NCBI GenBank assembly: GCA_035274425.1 | Contig: DATEOC010000016.1 | Coordinates: forward strand, 8,290-72,289 | Source of the DNA: JADMIH01 sp035274425 | Lineage (GTDB): Bacteria; Chloroflexota; Chloroflexia; QHBQ01; JADMIH01 | Direction: 5' to 3' | DNA length: 64,000 nucleotides | Shown here: one piece after another, positions 7,757 to 16,062 of the stretch | How positions within the stretch are numbered: position 1 is the first letter of the stretch | How the letters are laid out: each line of letters opens with the position of its first letter | Position numbers and translations under genes: made by a program | The notes under the pieces: model-generated | Seen by the model: the letters and a program-made list of their open reading frames with translations, nothing else | What the model was told of the DNA's origin: nothing | The model's database searches: none

Positions 7757-8782
7757 ATGGCTAATCCAGAACACCTCAAGATTCTCAAGCAAGGTGTGGA
7801 GGTATGGAATAAATGGAGAGAAGAGATTCCCATCGAACCTGTTTTGTCAGACGCTGACCTCAGCCATGCAAACCTCATTGGAGCGAACCTCAGCAGGGCG
7901 GACCTCGGCAGGGCGGACCTCAGTTGGGCAAAACTAAGCGGGGCGAACCTCAGTAAGGCGTATCTTGGATTGGCAAACCTCCGTGAGGTGGATCTCGTCG
8001 GGGCGGACCTCAGCGGGGCTGATTTCGCCATAGCTAACCTCACAGACGCGAACCTCAGCAGGGCGGACCTTGGCAGGGCGGACCTTGGCTGGGCAAACTT
8101 CATAAGAACAAATCTACAAGGTACGCATTTGCACAAAGCACATATGTGGTCGACTGTATTTGTAGGCGTTGATCTTAGCGAGGCTATAGGGCTTGACCAA
8201 GTACAGCACGCGTGGCCTTCCAGTATAGGTATCGATACAATTTACAGGTCCAAAGGTAAAATCTCGGAGGTGTTTCTGCGTGGCGCTGGCGTTCCAGAGG
8301 TGCTTATAGAGTACATCCCTTCGTTGTTGCAGCAACCTCTTCAATTCTACTCGTGTTTTATTAGCTACTCCAGTAAGAACGAGGCTTTCGTCAGACGATT
8401 ACATGCCGATCTTCAAGACAAAGGAGTACGGACTTGGTTTGCACCTGAGGACTTGAAGATAGGAGATAAGTTCCCTCAGCGTATTGACGATGCAATCAGG
8501 CTTCATGATAAGCTGCTGATTGTGCTCACAAGGCAGTCAATAGCAAGCAGTTGGGTTGCGCGAGAAGTGTCTGCCGCACGGGAGCGGGAAGCCAAAGAGA
8601 AGCGCACGATACTGTTTCCAATCAGACTGGATAATGCCGTGATGAATAGCGAGAAGGATTGGGCCATTGTCCTGCGAGACTCACGACATATCGGCGATTT
8701 TAGGGGTTGGAAGGAGCATGACAAGTACCAGGAGGCGTTCAATCGCTTGCTTCGTGACTTGAAAGCGAGCGAAGAGAAATGA
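7757..8782 (+). CDS. Pentapeptide-repeat protein with C-terminal TIR domain
   Basis: The protein has 341 residues with GGAGG seven bases before the ATG. Residues about 30-135 are A(D/N)LxxA(D/N)L pentapeptide repeats, which form a right-handed beta-helix. Residues about 196-335 are a TIR domain: FISYSSKNEAFVRRLHADL, then VRTWFAPEDLKIG and the SSWVAREVS segment, whose Glu matches the catalytic position of NAD-cleaving TIR domains. In bacteria such TIR proteins cleave NAD or make nucleotide signals, often in anti-phage defence or stress responses. The helix is likely a sensor or scaffold. It stands alone between tRNA-Leu and scpB, with no recognisable defence partner. Enzyme activity is inferred, not shown. 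Confidence 0.88.
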   Translation: MANPEHLKILKQGVEVWNKWREEIPIEPVLSDADLSHANLIGANLSRADLGRADLSWAKLSGANLSKAYLGLANLREVDLVGADLSGADFAIANLTDANLSRADLGRADLGWANFIRTNLQGTHLHKAHMWSTVFVGVDLSEAIGLDQVQHAWPSSIGIDTIYRSKGKISEVFLRGAGVPEVLIEYIPSLLQQPLQFYSCFISYSSKNEAFVRRLHADLQDKGVRTWFAPEDLKIGDKFPQRIDDAIRLHDKLLIVLTRQSIASSWVAREVSAAREREAKEKRTILFPIRLDNAVMNSEKDWAIVLRDSRHIGDFRGWKEHDKYQEAFNRLLRDLKASEEK

Positions 8783-8801
8783 GATGGAATTGGGCATAAT
8801 C

Positions 8802-8830
8802 TGGCGAGAGACCTCCCGCTCCTCTATAAT
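8802..8830 (+). promoter_or_regulatory. Promoter of scpB, probably leaderless
   Basis: TATAAT at 8825-8830 lies only six bases from the ATG at 8837; TGGCGA, a poor -35 match, is 17 bases upstream. No Shine-Dalgarno fits in between, so the mRNA probably begins at or next to the start codon. Confidence 0.5.
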
Positions 8831-8836
8831 ATCCCT

Positions 8837-9457
8837 ATGCAAAGCGTGATCGAAGCAGAGCCTGAAGCGATAGAGCAGGCGAATATTGAAGAAGCCCAAG
8901 AGGAGCGCGAGGACATCCAGGAGATGGCGTGCGCGGTGGAGGCGCTGCTGTTCGCGTCCGCCGACATGGTGGGGCTGAACGAGCTGCGGCGGGTGCTGGC
9001 GGTGAGACAAGCGACGCTCGATAGGGTACTGGACTACCTGGGTCGCACGCTGTCGGAGGGGAAGCGCGGGGTGCGGCTCCAGAGGCACGCCGGGCAGGTG
9101 CGTCTCGTGACCGCGCCCGAAATGGCGCTGTACGTTGACAAGATGCTCGGCCAGCCCTCCTCCCAGCGCCTCTCCGACGCCGCCCTGGAGTCACTCGCCC
9201 TACTCGCCTATTACCAGCCGACCACCCGCCCCCACCTTGAGGCGATACGCGGGGTGGATTGCAGTGGGGTTATCAGCACGCTGATAGCTCGCGGTCTGGT
9301 AGAGGAAGTGGGGAGGCTGGAGACAGTAGGCCACCCCATCCTGTATGGCACCACGCCCGCCTTCTTGCAGCACTTCGGTCTGGAACGCCCCGACCAGTTA
9401 CCCGCCATCGGCGAGATCGTGCGGAGCGCTCCACCCCCCACAGAGAAGGATCCTTGA
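8837..9457 (+). CDS. scpB: Segregation and condensation protein B
   Basis: The 206-residue protein has an acidic N-terminal tail of about 30 residues followed by the ScpB core: AVEALLFASADMVGLNEL (first winged helix), then LESLALLAYYQPTTRPHLEAIRGVDCSGVI (second winged helix, highly conserved) and the C-terminal VGHPILYGTTPAFLQHFGL. ScpB binds ScpA and SMC to form the condensin complex that compacts and segregates the chromosome. scpA is not in the window, which is unusual because scpA and scpB are often adjacent. A strong terminator overlaps the stop. Confidence 0.93.
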   Translation: MQSVIEAEPEAIEQANIEEAQEEREDIQEMACAVEALLFASADMVGLNELRRVLAVRQATLDRVLDYLGRTLSEGKRGVRLQRHAGQVRLVTAPEMALYVDKMLGQPSSQRLSDAALESLALLAYYQPTTRPHLEAIRGVDCSGVISTLIARGLVEEVGRLETVGHPILYGTTPAFLQHFGLERPDQLPAIGEIVRSAPPPTEKDP

Positions 9458-9505
9458 TAAAATAATCGGGGACTGCCTGAGGCAGTCCCCGATTATTTTA
9501 TCAAG
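9453..9505. terminator. Bidirectional terminator between scpB and cysteine desulfurase
   Basis: A nearly perfect hairpin of about 24 base pairs with core CGGGGACTGCC / GGCAGTCCCCG and AT-rich outer stem (TGATAAAATAAT). It serves the convergent genes on both sides. Confidence 0.9.
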
Positions 9506-9517
9506 AAAGAGAAGATA

Positions 9518-10753
9518 TTAGCTGCTTGCTACAGCCTGGGTCTCGCGCAGCTCGGTGACGCAGTTCTCCAGCACATCCAGAGCGTAGGCGATCTCCTCTG
9601 GCGAGTTGTCTATGCCGGGGGTGAGGCGCAGGCTTCCCTGTGCCAGCTCGCGTGGCACGCCCAGGGCGCGCAACACGTGGCTTGGCTCTGTAGAACCCGA
9701 CGCACAGGCCGCGCCGCTGGATGCGCCGATGCCCCGCATATCGAGCTTAAGCAGCATCGTCTCGCCTTCTACACCCTCAATGCAGAAGTTGGCATTGTTG
9801 GGGAGCCGACGCTCCGGGTGTCCCATGAGATGAACGTCAGGGATGCGCTTCATTATGCCAGTGATGAGCGTATCGCGGAGACCCCTGGCATACTGCACGT
9901 CCGATTGGAGGTTTTGGTGCGCTCTCGTGAGTGCCGCTCCCAACCCAACGATGCCGGGCACGTTCTCGGTGGAAGCGCGGCGGCGACTCTCCTGCGACCC
10001 GCCATGCTGCTGGGGGAGGAGAGCTACACTCTGCCTGACGTACAGTACGCCCACACCCTTCGGACCGTGAAACTTGTGAGCCGATAGCGACAGCAAGTCA
10101 GCGCCCAGCCTATCTACGTCGAGATCGAGGTAGCCGCCCGCCTGCACCGCGTCGGTGTGGAAGAGCGCGCCACCCTCGTGGGCAATCCTGGATATATCCT
10201 CGATTGGCTGGATAGTGCCGATCTCATTGTTGGCGTACATGATGCTCACCAGCACAGTATCGGACCTCAACGCACGCGCTACCGCATCCGGGTCAACGCT
10301 GCCGTATTTATCGACAGGTAAGACCGTTACTTCGAAGCCATGATGCTCAAGCTCTTCTGCGGAGTGGAGGATGGCGTGGTGCTCTATCGCGGAGATGATG
10401 ATGTGACCAGGCCCTGTAGAAGGAGGCTTATCGGGGAACATCCCACGACGGTAAGCCCAGGCTACTCCCTTCAGCGCAAAGTTGTCCGACTCGGTCCCGC
10501 CGGAGGTGAAGACCACGTCGCGTGGGCGGCAGTTGAGCACCGCCGCAACCTGCCGCCTGGCTGCCTCCATCCCCTGGTGCGCGGCACGCCCCCACGCGTG
10601 TACGCTGGAAGGGTTGCCCGACTTCACGGTGAAATAGGGGAGCATAGCCTCCAGCACTTCAGGCAGCACCGGCGTGGTAGCCGCATGGTCCAGGTAGACC
10701 GAGAACCTGGGATGCCCATTGCTCGATGATGTACCGTTCATATGTATACCCAT
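9518..10753 (-). CDS. Cysteine desulfurase (NifS/IscS family)
   Basis: The 411-residue PLP enzyme converts cysteine to alanine and delivers persulfide sulfur to Fe-S clusters, thio-tRNA or similar acceptors. It begins VYLDHAATTPVLPEVLEAM, has FTSGGTESDNFALKG for PLP phosphate binding, HTDAVQ for the stacking and Asp residues, and the Schiff-base lysine in LSAHKFHGPKGVG. The active-site Cys is in SSGAACASGSTEPSHVL, typical of group I IscS-like enzymes. There is no iscU or thiI next to it. In an organism with selB such enzymes may also feed selenium to SelD, but that is speculation here. The first ATG (10753) has a GGA-type site; an ATG four codons in is an alternative. Confidence 0.93.
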   Translation of the reverse strand: MGIHMNGTSSSNGHPRFSVYLDHAATTPVLPEVLEAMLPYFTVKSGNPSSVHAWGRAAHQGMEAARRQVAAVLNCRPRDVVFTSGGTESDNFALKGVAWAYRRGMFPDKPPSTGPGHIIISAIEHHAILHSAEELEHHGFEVTVLPVDKYGSVDPDAVARALRSDTVLVSIMYANNEIGTIQPIEDISRIAHEGGALFHTDAVQAGGYLDLDVDRLGADLLSLSAHKFHGPKGVGVLYVRQSVALLPQQHGGSQESRRRASTENVPGIVGLGAALTRAHQNLQSDVQYARGLRDTLITGIMKRIPDVHLMGHPERRLPNNANFCIEGVEGETMLLKLDMRGIGASSGAACASGSTEPSHVLRALGVPRELAQGSLRLTPGIDNSPEEIAYALDVLENCVTELRETQAVASS

Positions 10754-11148
10754 CTATCTATTCCTTACCTCACTATTGGAGTACTTCCTGGTTTTGCCAG
10801 TGAGAGCGTTTTGTTTTCATTATAGCAGTTTGTTTTCATTATAACAGGTGGTAGGCAGATTCAGAAAGGCACATCCTCCCGTTCAGGCCAGGCTGCCGTC
10901 TCATGCCTGAATAACCATTAGATTCACGGCACAATCCATCAAACTTAACTGATTCAGGTGATGCGAAAGCGAGTCGTATCTTGATATGATATGACAGGAA
11001 GAGAATATCTGCGTTACTCTCTTCTGTTATTCGGGCACGTAAGGTTATCCAGTAAAGCTGGGTGACTTCGCGCTGCCTCCATATCAAATGGTCGAAGCCT
11101 GTACGCACAGTGATGTCCTAATAAGGAACTATAAGGAGGTAATATCTA
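10754..11148. other. Gene-free region upstream of a hydrolase-like gene
   Basis: This 395-base gap contains a short direct repeat, TTTGTTTTCATTATA, twice in tandem at about 10810-10844. No convincing gene was found; an 89-codon minus-strand frame lacks any recognisable composition or ribosome site. A strong AAGGAGG site belongs to the gene at 11149. Confidence 0.5.
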
Positions 11149-11808
11149 ATGGCTAATTCCCCTATCACGGAAGATGCGACACTCATCTCCCCACCACGGG
11201 CAACAATCGAGCAGGCGCGCTCTTACATCAACAGACGTGGAAGCGTCTACACGCCTCAAGATATAGAAGTGATAACGAACCATTATTGGCGACATGCCGT
11301 CCCCGCAGGCCTTGACCCCTTGCTGGTTATCGCGCAGTGCATCCACGAGACGAGCGAAAAGGACCCGGCCACCGGCAAATGGCGTCCACTCTCCAGCTGG
11401 TGGGCGCAACGCCCCAGGCGCAACCCAGCGGGCCTGGGTGTGACAGGGGTTACACGTACCACGCCGCCTGCTAATATGCAGGGCTGGGAGAAGGATACGC
11501 GGCCGAATCCCCCAATTTGGCGGGCAGGGCTCAGGTTCGACACATGGGAAGATGGAGCGCGTGCTCAGATGGGCAGGCTGCTCGCATACGTCATTCCCGC
11601 AGGGAGCGAAACCGACAAGCAGCGCGAGCTCATCACCTTTGCACTGAGTCTGCGCCCTCTTCCTGCCAATTTACGGGGCACCGCGCCTAAGCTCAAGGCT
11701 CTAGGGGCAAAGCATAACCCCACTGGCAATGGGTGGGCAAATCCTGGCATCGAATATGGCAAAAGGATAGCGAAGATTGCCCAGGAGATAGCCGAAACGC
11801 AGATATAG
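11149..11808 (+). CDS. Glucosaminidase-like peptidoglycan hydrolase
   Basis: The 219-residue protein starts at an ATG with an excellent AAGGAGGT site. Residues about 45-90 read VITNHYWRHAVPAGLDPLLVIAQCIHETS, resembling the lysozyme-like fold of beta-N-acetylglucosaminidase / transglycosylase domains, with the Glu of IHETS as candidate catalytic acid. SWWAQRPRRNPAGLGVTG and a later WEDGARAQMGRLLAYV match the same group. No signal peptide is visible, so it may be cytoplasmic, holin-released or exported another way. It could be a relic of a phage endolysin, but no other phage genes are near. The general family is fairly clear; the exact activity is not. Confidence 0.65.
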   Translation: MANSPITEDATLISPPRATIEQARSYINRRGSVYTPQDIEVITNHYWRHAVPAGLDPLLVIAQCIHETSEKDPATGKWRPLSSWWAQRPRRNPAGLGVTGVTRTTPPANMQGWEKDTRPNPPIWRAGLRFDTWEDGARAQMGRLLAYVIPAGSETDKQRELITFALSLRPLPANLRGTAPKLKALGAKHNPTGNGWANPGIEYGKRIAKIAQEIAETQI

Positions 11809-11891
11809 ATAATATAGACGTAGTGGCAGGTCCACCCTATCCCCTTCAGCATGGAATCGTCCGGAACCCAACACATAGGTGGTAGAAGTTA

Positions 11892-11920
11892 TTGCAGTAG
11901 GCATGAGCGCATGCTATACT
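11892..11920 (+). promoter_or_regulatory. Promoter of the Uma2 gene
   Basis: TTGCAG (11892-11897) and TATACT (11915-11920) are separated by 17 bases. The start codon follows at 11964 with AGGAGG at 11951-11956. Confidence 0.6.
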
Positions 11921-11963
11921 CGTAACAGCCGGTTGCATACCTGGCCCAGCAGGAGGTATTACG

Positions 11964-12578
11964 ATGGCTGTTAAAGCATCAAACAGAGCGATATGCTTGG
12001 TGACACCTGAGGGAGATATCATCGGTGACTCCGACGTGCTCCAAGGAACATGGAACAGAGAGCAGTACCTGAGGCTTACTAACTACAGTCGACGGTTGAT
12101 CGAGTTCACAGATGGCGCGCTTGAGGTGTTACCTATGCCTACATACAAGCATCAGCTTATCTCACAATTCCTCCTCCTGGCGCTTTATGCCTTCTTACGC
12201 CCACGTCGCGGAGTCGTTATGTATGCGCCACTGCGTCTACAGATAGGTGAGGGGAAGTTTCGAGAGCCTGATCTGATGGTGGCTATTGACGAGAACGATC
12301 CCCGGCTGCAAAACGCTTACTGGCTCGGAGCTGATATAGTGCTGGAGATTGTGAGCGCTGACGATCCGGAACGCGACACCATAATAAAGCGAGCAGACTA
12401 CGCGGAGGGAGGCATACCCGAGTATTGGATCGTGAACCCTCTCGACGAGACTGTAACGGTGTTGCGGTTGGAAGAAGCGGAGTACGTCGAGCATGGGCAG
12501 TTTAGGCGAGGTGAGATGGCTGCTTCGGCGCTCCTGGAGGGCTTCGCTCTGTCTGTGGACGCTATCTTCGATGCGTAG
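11964..12578 (+). CDS. Uma2 family protein (DUF820, restriction-endonuclease fold)
   Basis: The 204-residue protein shows the Uma2 pattern: IEFTDGALEVLPMPTYKHQLIS near residue 55, YAPLRLQIGEGKFREPDLMVAI for the PD-(D/E)xK core, and ADIVLEIVSADD followed by KRADYAEGGIPEYWIVNP. This conserved set suggests a nuclease-type active site (Glu/Asp, Asp and Glu-x-Val). Uma2 proteins are abundant in Cyanobacteria and Chloroflexota and are suspected to be mobile-element or DNA-processing proteins, but their biological role is not established. It stands alone with its own promoter and ribosome site. Confidence 0.88.
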   Translation: MAVKASNRAICLVTPEGDIIGDSDVLQGTWNREQYLRLTNYSRRLIEFTDGALEVLPMPTYKHQLISQFLLLALYAFLRPRRGVVMYAPLRLQIGEGKFREPDLMVAIDENDPRLQNAYWLGADIVLEIVSADDPERDTIIKRADYAEGGIPEYWIVNPLDETVTVLRLEEAEYVEHGQFRRGEMAASALLEGFALSVDAIFDA

Positions 12579-12660
12579 TAATTCACCACGTTAGCCTTTG
12601 CTGCATTTCCCTAACTAACGCTTCCGCCCAAAGACCTACCTTCACTCCTCCTATCGCAGC

Positions 12661-12689
12661 TTGACGTCTACCCCGTGCGCGAGTATAAT
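12661..12689 (+). promoter_or_regulatory. Promoter of the thrS T-box leader
   Basis: TTGACG (12661-12666), a 17-base spacer and a perfect TATAAT (12684-12689). Transcription from near 12696 gives a leader of almost 400 bases containing the T-box riboswitch. Confidence 0.75.
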
Positions 12690-12696
12690 CATCCCT

Positions 12697-12988
12697 ACAG
12701 CCAAATACCCAACCAATAGCAACGACCAGGACGACTAACCGGCATAGGGCGCACCAGAGAGTATGAGGTCACCGGCTGAAAGCCTCTACCACCCCCGACC
12801 CGGCGAAAACCACCTGTTAGCTGTACCCCGGAAAGCACAAGAGTGCGAGTATGGGCTACCGTTAGGCCCCGTTATAGGCCCCACGAGGACGCGACTCGCG
12901 CAGCCATGGAGCGTGCATAGCGTCAAACTCGGGTGGAACCACGTGAGGAATTAGAGCCTCTCGTCCCGTATGGACGAGAGGTTTTTTC
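12697..12988 (+). promoter_or_regulatory. T-box riboswitch controlling thrS, with terminator
   Basis: The leader contains the diagnostic T-box sequence GGGTGGAACCACG at 12931-12943, whose TGGA bulge pairs with the free NCCA end of uncharged tRNA. Upstream, AGAGAGTATGAGG (12756-12768) resembles the Stem I AG-bulge/AGTA region, and CTACCACC at about 12786-12793 is a plausible specifier with ACC, a threonine codon. Downstream, CCTCTCGTCC (12957-12966) pairs with GGACGAGAGG (12972-12981) followed by TTTTTT, a transcription terminator competing with the antiterminator. Uncharged tRNA-Thr would favour read-through into thrS. The T-box and terminator are clear; the specifier assignment is inference. 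Confidence 0.88.
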
Positions 12989-13088
12989 GTTAACGGGGGT
13001 GCAGGGGCGCTCCCATGACGGGGTACCAGGGGTGTCCCCTAGAAAACTCTCTTATAAGCTAACCTTACTTGAATAGGAGGAAAGAATC

Positions 13089-14972
13089 ATGAGCGCAGTG
13101 GAAATGAAGGAAGTAGAACAAGCGGCAGCAGAGAAAGACCAGTTGTACAAGATACGGCACAGCGCGGCGCACGTCATGGCGCAGGCGGTGCTGGAGCTAT
13201 ACCCGGAGGCCAAGATCGCCATTGGCCCCCCGATAGAGAATGGCTTTTACTATGACTTCGACCTCGGCAAGGACGAGAGCGGCAAGCCACGAACGTTCAC
13301 GCCGGAAGACCTCGATAAGATTGCCAGGCGAATGAGGCAGATCATCGGGGGTAAGCACCCATTCGCCTACAGGCAGGTGAGCGCAGATGAAGCTCGCGAG
13401 CTTTTTCGGGACCAGCCATTCAAGCTGGAGCTTATAGAGGGCCTGGCTAAGGGGGAGGTGGACGAGTATGGCAACGAAGAAGACGACAGTTCTGATCCGT
13501 CGTCCGTCGTCCGTCGTCCGTCGTCCGTAATCAGCACGTACCGCCACGATACATTCGAGGACCTCTGCCGGGGGCCGCACGTCGAGCACACGGGCCAGAT
13601 ACCTCCAGATGCCTTTGCCCTCATGAGCGTAGCGGGCGCGTACTGGCGCGGCGACGAGCACAATCCCATGCTCCAGCGCATATACGGCACGGCCTGGCAG
13701 AGCAAGAAGGACCTTAACGCCCACCTCCAAATGCTCGAGGAGGCGAAGAAGCGCGACCATCGCAAGATAGGGAGAGAGCTGGAAATCTTCATCTACGACG
13801 ATGAGATAGGGCCTGGCCTCCCGCTGTGGCAGCCGAACGGCGCGGCCATGATCGAGGAGCTGGAGAAGCTGGCGAAGGAGATGGAGTTCAAGGGTGGGTA
13901 CGAGCGCGTGAAGACGCCCCATGTCACGAAGGAGGCGCTCTTCCTGCGAAGCGGGCACTTACCGTACCTTTACGTCGACAGCATGTATCCGCCGATGGAG
14001 CTTGAGGGGGTGCGCTACTACCTCAAGCCGATGAACTGCCCTTTCCACCACAAGATATTCGCCGCGAAGTCGCGTAGCTACCGCGATATGCCGCTGCGCC
14101 TGGCCGAGTACGGCACGTGCTACCGCTACGAGAAAAGCGGCGAGCTTTTCGGCCTGATGCGAGTGCGCTCTATGCAGATGAATGACGCCCACATCTACTG
14201 CACGGAAGAGCAGTTCGAGGAGGAGTTCATGGCTGTGGTACGCCTGTACCAGGAGTACTTCCGCCTCTTCGGCATCGAAAAGTACTTCATGCGCTTCAGC
14301 ACGCACCATGCGAAGGGCCTCGGCAAGAAGTACGTGGACAACGAGCGCCTATGGCTCAAGACGGAGGATATGGTGCGCCGCGCCATGCAGAATGGAGGCG
14401 TGCCCTTCGTAGAGGAATCGGACGAGGCGGCGTTCTACGGGCCGAAGATAGACGTGCAGATTTTCAGCTCCATAGGCCGCGAATTCTCCCTGGCGACGAA
14501 CCAGGTGGACTTCGCGGTGCCTGAGCGGTTCGACCTGAAGTATATCAACAGGGAGGGCAAGGAGGAGACGCCTCTCTGCATCCACCGCGCCCCGCTGGGC
14601 ACGCACGAGCGGTTCATAGGCTTCCTGATCGAGCAGTACGCGGGCAACTTCCCGGTGTGGCTTGCCCCTGAGCAGGTGCGTCTCATACCTATCGCAGATG
14701 CGCACAATGAGTATGCGCAGCGGCTTACGAATCAGTTGCACGACCTCGGCATTCGCGTGAAGGCCGACCTCGAGAGCGAGCGTATGAACGCCAAGATACG
14801 CAAGGCGCAGCTGATGAAGGTGCCGTACATGCTCGTCGTGGGCGACAAAGAGGTGGAACAAGAGACGGTTGCCCTCCGCAAGCGCGACGGCACGCAACAG
14901 AACGACCTACCCTTCGCCCAGTTCCTGGCGATGTTGAAGGAGCGAATAGCTACGAGGTCGGCGGAGTTGTAG
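13089..14972 (+). CDS. thrS: Threonyl-tRNA synthetase
   Basis: The 627-residue class II synthetase joins threonine to tRNA-Thr. The editing domain carries HSAAHVMAQAVLELYP and DTFEDLCRGPHVEHTG, and the catalytic domain carries motif 2 with FRYE-like YGTCYRYEKSGELFGLMRVR and motif 3 LGTHERFIGFLIEQY. The N-terminal TGS domain of E. coli ThrRS is missing: the protein begins directly before the editing domain. Residues about 134-147 (DPSSVVRRPSSV) are an in-frame insertion of the CCGTCGT heptamer repeat, just before the conserved YRHDTFEDLCRGPH segment. AGGAGG lies 9 bases before the ATG. Expression is controlled by the T-box upstream. Confidence 0.96.
   Translation: MSAVEMKEVEQAAAEKDQLYKIRHSAAHVMAQAVLELYPEAKIAIGPPIENGFYYDFDLGKDESGKPRTFTPEDLDKIARRMRQIIGGKHPFAYRQVSADEARELFRDQPFKLELIEGLAKGEVDEYGNEEDDSSDPSSVVRRPSSVISTYRHDTFEDLCRGPHVEHTGQIPPDAFALMSVAGAYWRGDEHNPMLQRIYGTAWQSKKDLNAHLQMLEEAKKRDHRKIGRELEIFIYDDEIGPGLPLWQPNGAAMIEELEKLAKEMEFKGGYERVKTPHVTKEALFLRSGHLPYLYVDSMYPPMELEGVRYYLKPMNCPFHHKIFAAKSRSYRDMPLRLAEYGTCYRYEKSGELFGLMRVRSMQMNDAHIYCTEEQFEEEFMAVVRLYQEYFRLFGIEKYFMRFSTHHAKGLGKKYVDNERLWLKTEDMVRRAMQNGGVPFVEESDEAAFYGPKIDVQIFSSIGREFSLATNQVDFAVPERFDLKYINREGKEETPLCIHRAPLGTHERFIGFLIEQYAGNFPVWLAPEQVRLIPIADAHNEYAQRLTNQLHDLGIRVKADLESERMNAKIRKAQLMKVPYMLVVGDKEVEQETVALRKRDGTQQNDLPFAQFLAMLKERIATRSAEL
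13497..13528 (+). repeat. CCGTCGT heptamer repeat inside thrS
   Basis: Four and a half tandem copies of CCGTCGT, in frame within thrS. Three heptamers equal seven codons, so the translated repeat reads PSSVVRR. The identical unit occurs between genes at 32279-32310 and 33941-33969. Confidence 0.9.
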
Positions 14973-14973
14973 G

Positions 14974-15063
14974 GGACGGACGAAAGGCGAAGGACGAAGG
15001 ACGAAGGACGAAGCAGCAAATTCGTCCTTCGTCCTTCGTCCTTCGCCTTTCGTCCTTCGTCCA
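14974..15063. repeat. Inverted pair of ACGAAGG heptamers after thrS
   Basis: Tandem ACGAAGG-type units at 14974-15013 face TTCGTCC-type units at 15021-15063 with a loop of about seven bases. The RNA hairpin would be over 35 base pairs long and starts two bases after the thrS stop. It may act as the thrS terminator or 3' stabiliser, though it lacks a U tract. Confidence 0.85.
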
Positions 15064-15204
15064 ATCGCCTCCTTGCACCGTACCAGAATCTCTCTATAAT
15101 AGACTTGGCGCTCTTCTTTATCCTGGCCTCTTGGCGTTTAATCACAAACTGAAGGGTGAGTATTAGTATATTGAAGGTCATAATGTTGGGAAAGGGAATA
15201 GGAA

Positions 15205-16062
15205 ATGTTAGCTCCTACAACCGCTACTAAGGTCGGGGTCTACGTTGATGTGGCGAACCTCACTCGGAACGGTGGCTATGGAATGCGCTATGACGTGCTG
15301 CGCGAGTTTGCATGCAGAGGTGGTGGCGAGCCTATACGCCTGAACGCATACGTTAGCTATGACGAGCAGCGCGCCGACCACGATGCTAGCTACAGGCAGG
15401 CGCAGAACGGCTTTTACTCTTTGCTGAGGGACTTCGGCTTCAAAGTCATCCAGAAAGTGGTCAAGTGGTACGTAGACGACAGCGGCAACCGCTTCGGCAA
15501 GGCTAACGCGGACCTCGATATGGCAGTAGATGTACTCCTGCAATCAGAGAACATCGACCGCATACTCCTTGTGACGGGGGATGGAGATTTCATCCGCGTC
15601 GTACAGGCCTTGCAGAATAGAGGTTGCCGCGTGGAAGTGGTCGCGTTTGAGAACGTCTCGTCCGACCTGCGCCGCGAGGCCGACCTCTATATGTCGGGCT
15701 ACCTGATACCGAACCTGCTGCCCATCGCAGGTGCGCGGGGTGGCAAGCCGTGGGGCGAGATCGGCTCGCGGGTGCGAGGGGTCTGCTACAACCACCAGGG
15801 GAAAGGCTACGGCTTCATGCGGGTGATGAAGGGTATCGCGCCTGAGCTTTGGAAAGTGGACTCAAGGCAGGCCGATTCCCCTTACGACAGCGTTTTCTTC
15901 CACGACTCGCAGCTACCGCATGAGGTCTACTATACGGACTTACCCAGCCGCAATATCATCTTCGAGTTCGAGTTAGCCCCCTCCGAAAGAGGCACAAAGG
16001 AGACGGACAACCCCGCAGGCTGGAAGCAGGCGATAAATATGCAGGTGGTCAGCCCGAGGTGA
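15205..16062 (+). CDS. NYN-domain (LabA/DUF88) protein with C-terminal cold-shock-like domain
   Basis: The 285-residue protein begins with a NYN (PIN-like) nuclease domain: VGVYVDVANLTRNG with the first acidic residue, KANADLDMAVDVLL with the second Asp cluster and ILLVTGDGDFIRVVQAL with the third. The conserved acidic residues needed for metal-dependent RNA cleavage are all present. The C-terminal part (about 190-285), GVCYNHQGKGYGFMRVM and SVFFHDSQLPHEV, looks like a cold-shock/OB fold that would bind RNA. So it is probably an RNA-processing or RNA-decay enzyme. It stands alone between thrS and ytxH, separated from both by heptamer-repeat pairs. GGGA lies 7 bases before the ATG. Confidence 0.83.
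   Translation: MLAPTTATKVGVYVDVANLTRNGGYGMRYDVLREFACRGGGEPIRLNAYVSYDEQRADHDASYRQAQNGFYSLLRDFGFKVIQKVVKWYVDDSGNRFGKANADLDMAVDVLLQSENIDRILLVTGDGDFIRVVQALQNRGCRVEVVAFENVSSDLRREADLYMSGYLIPNLLPIAGARGGKPWGEIGSRVRGVCYNHQGKGYGFMRVMKGIAPELWKVDSRQADSPYDSVFFHDSQLPHEVYYTDLPSRNIIFEFELAPSERGTKETDNPAGWKQAINMQVVSPR

Noticed and set aside
7757..9457. Multi-gene defence island around the TIR protein
   Set aside because: Neighbours are a housekeeping tRNA and scpB; no effector, sensor or phage-related genes are adjacent.
10839..11108. 89-codon minus-strand open frame
   Set aside because: No ribosome site, no family features; unlikely to be a gene.
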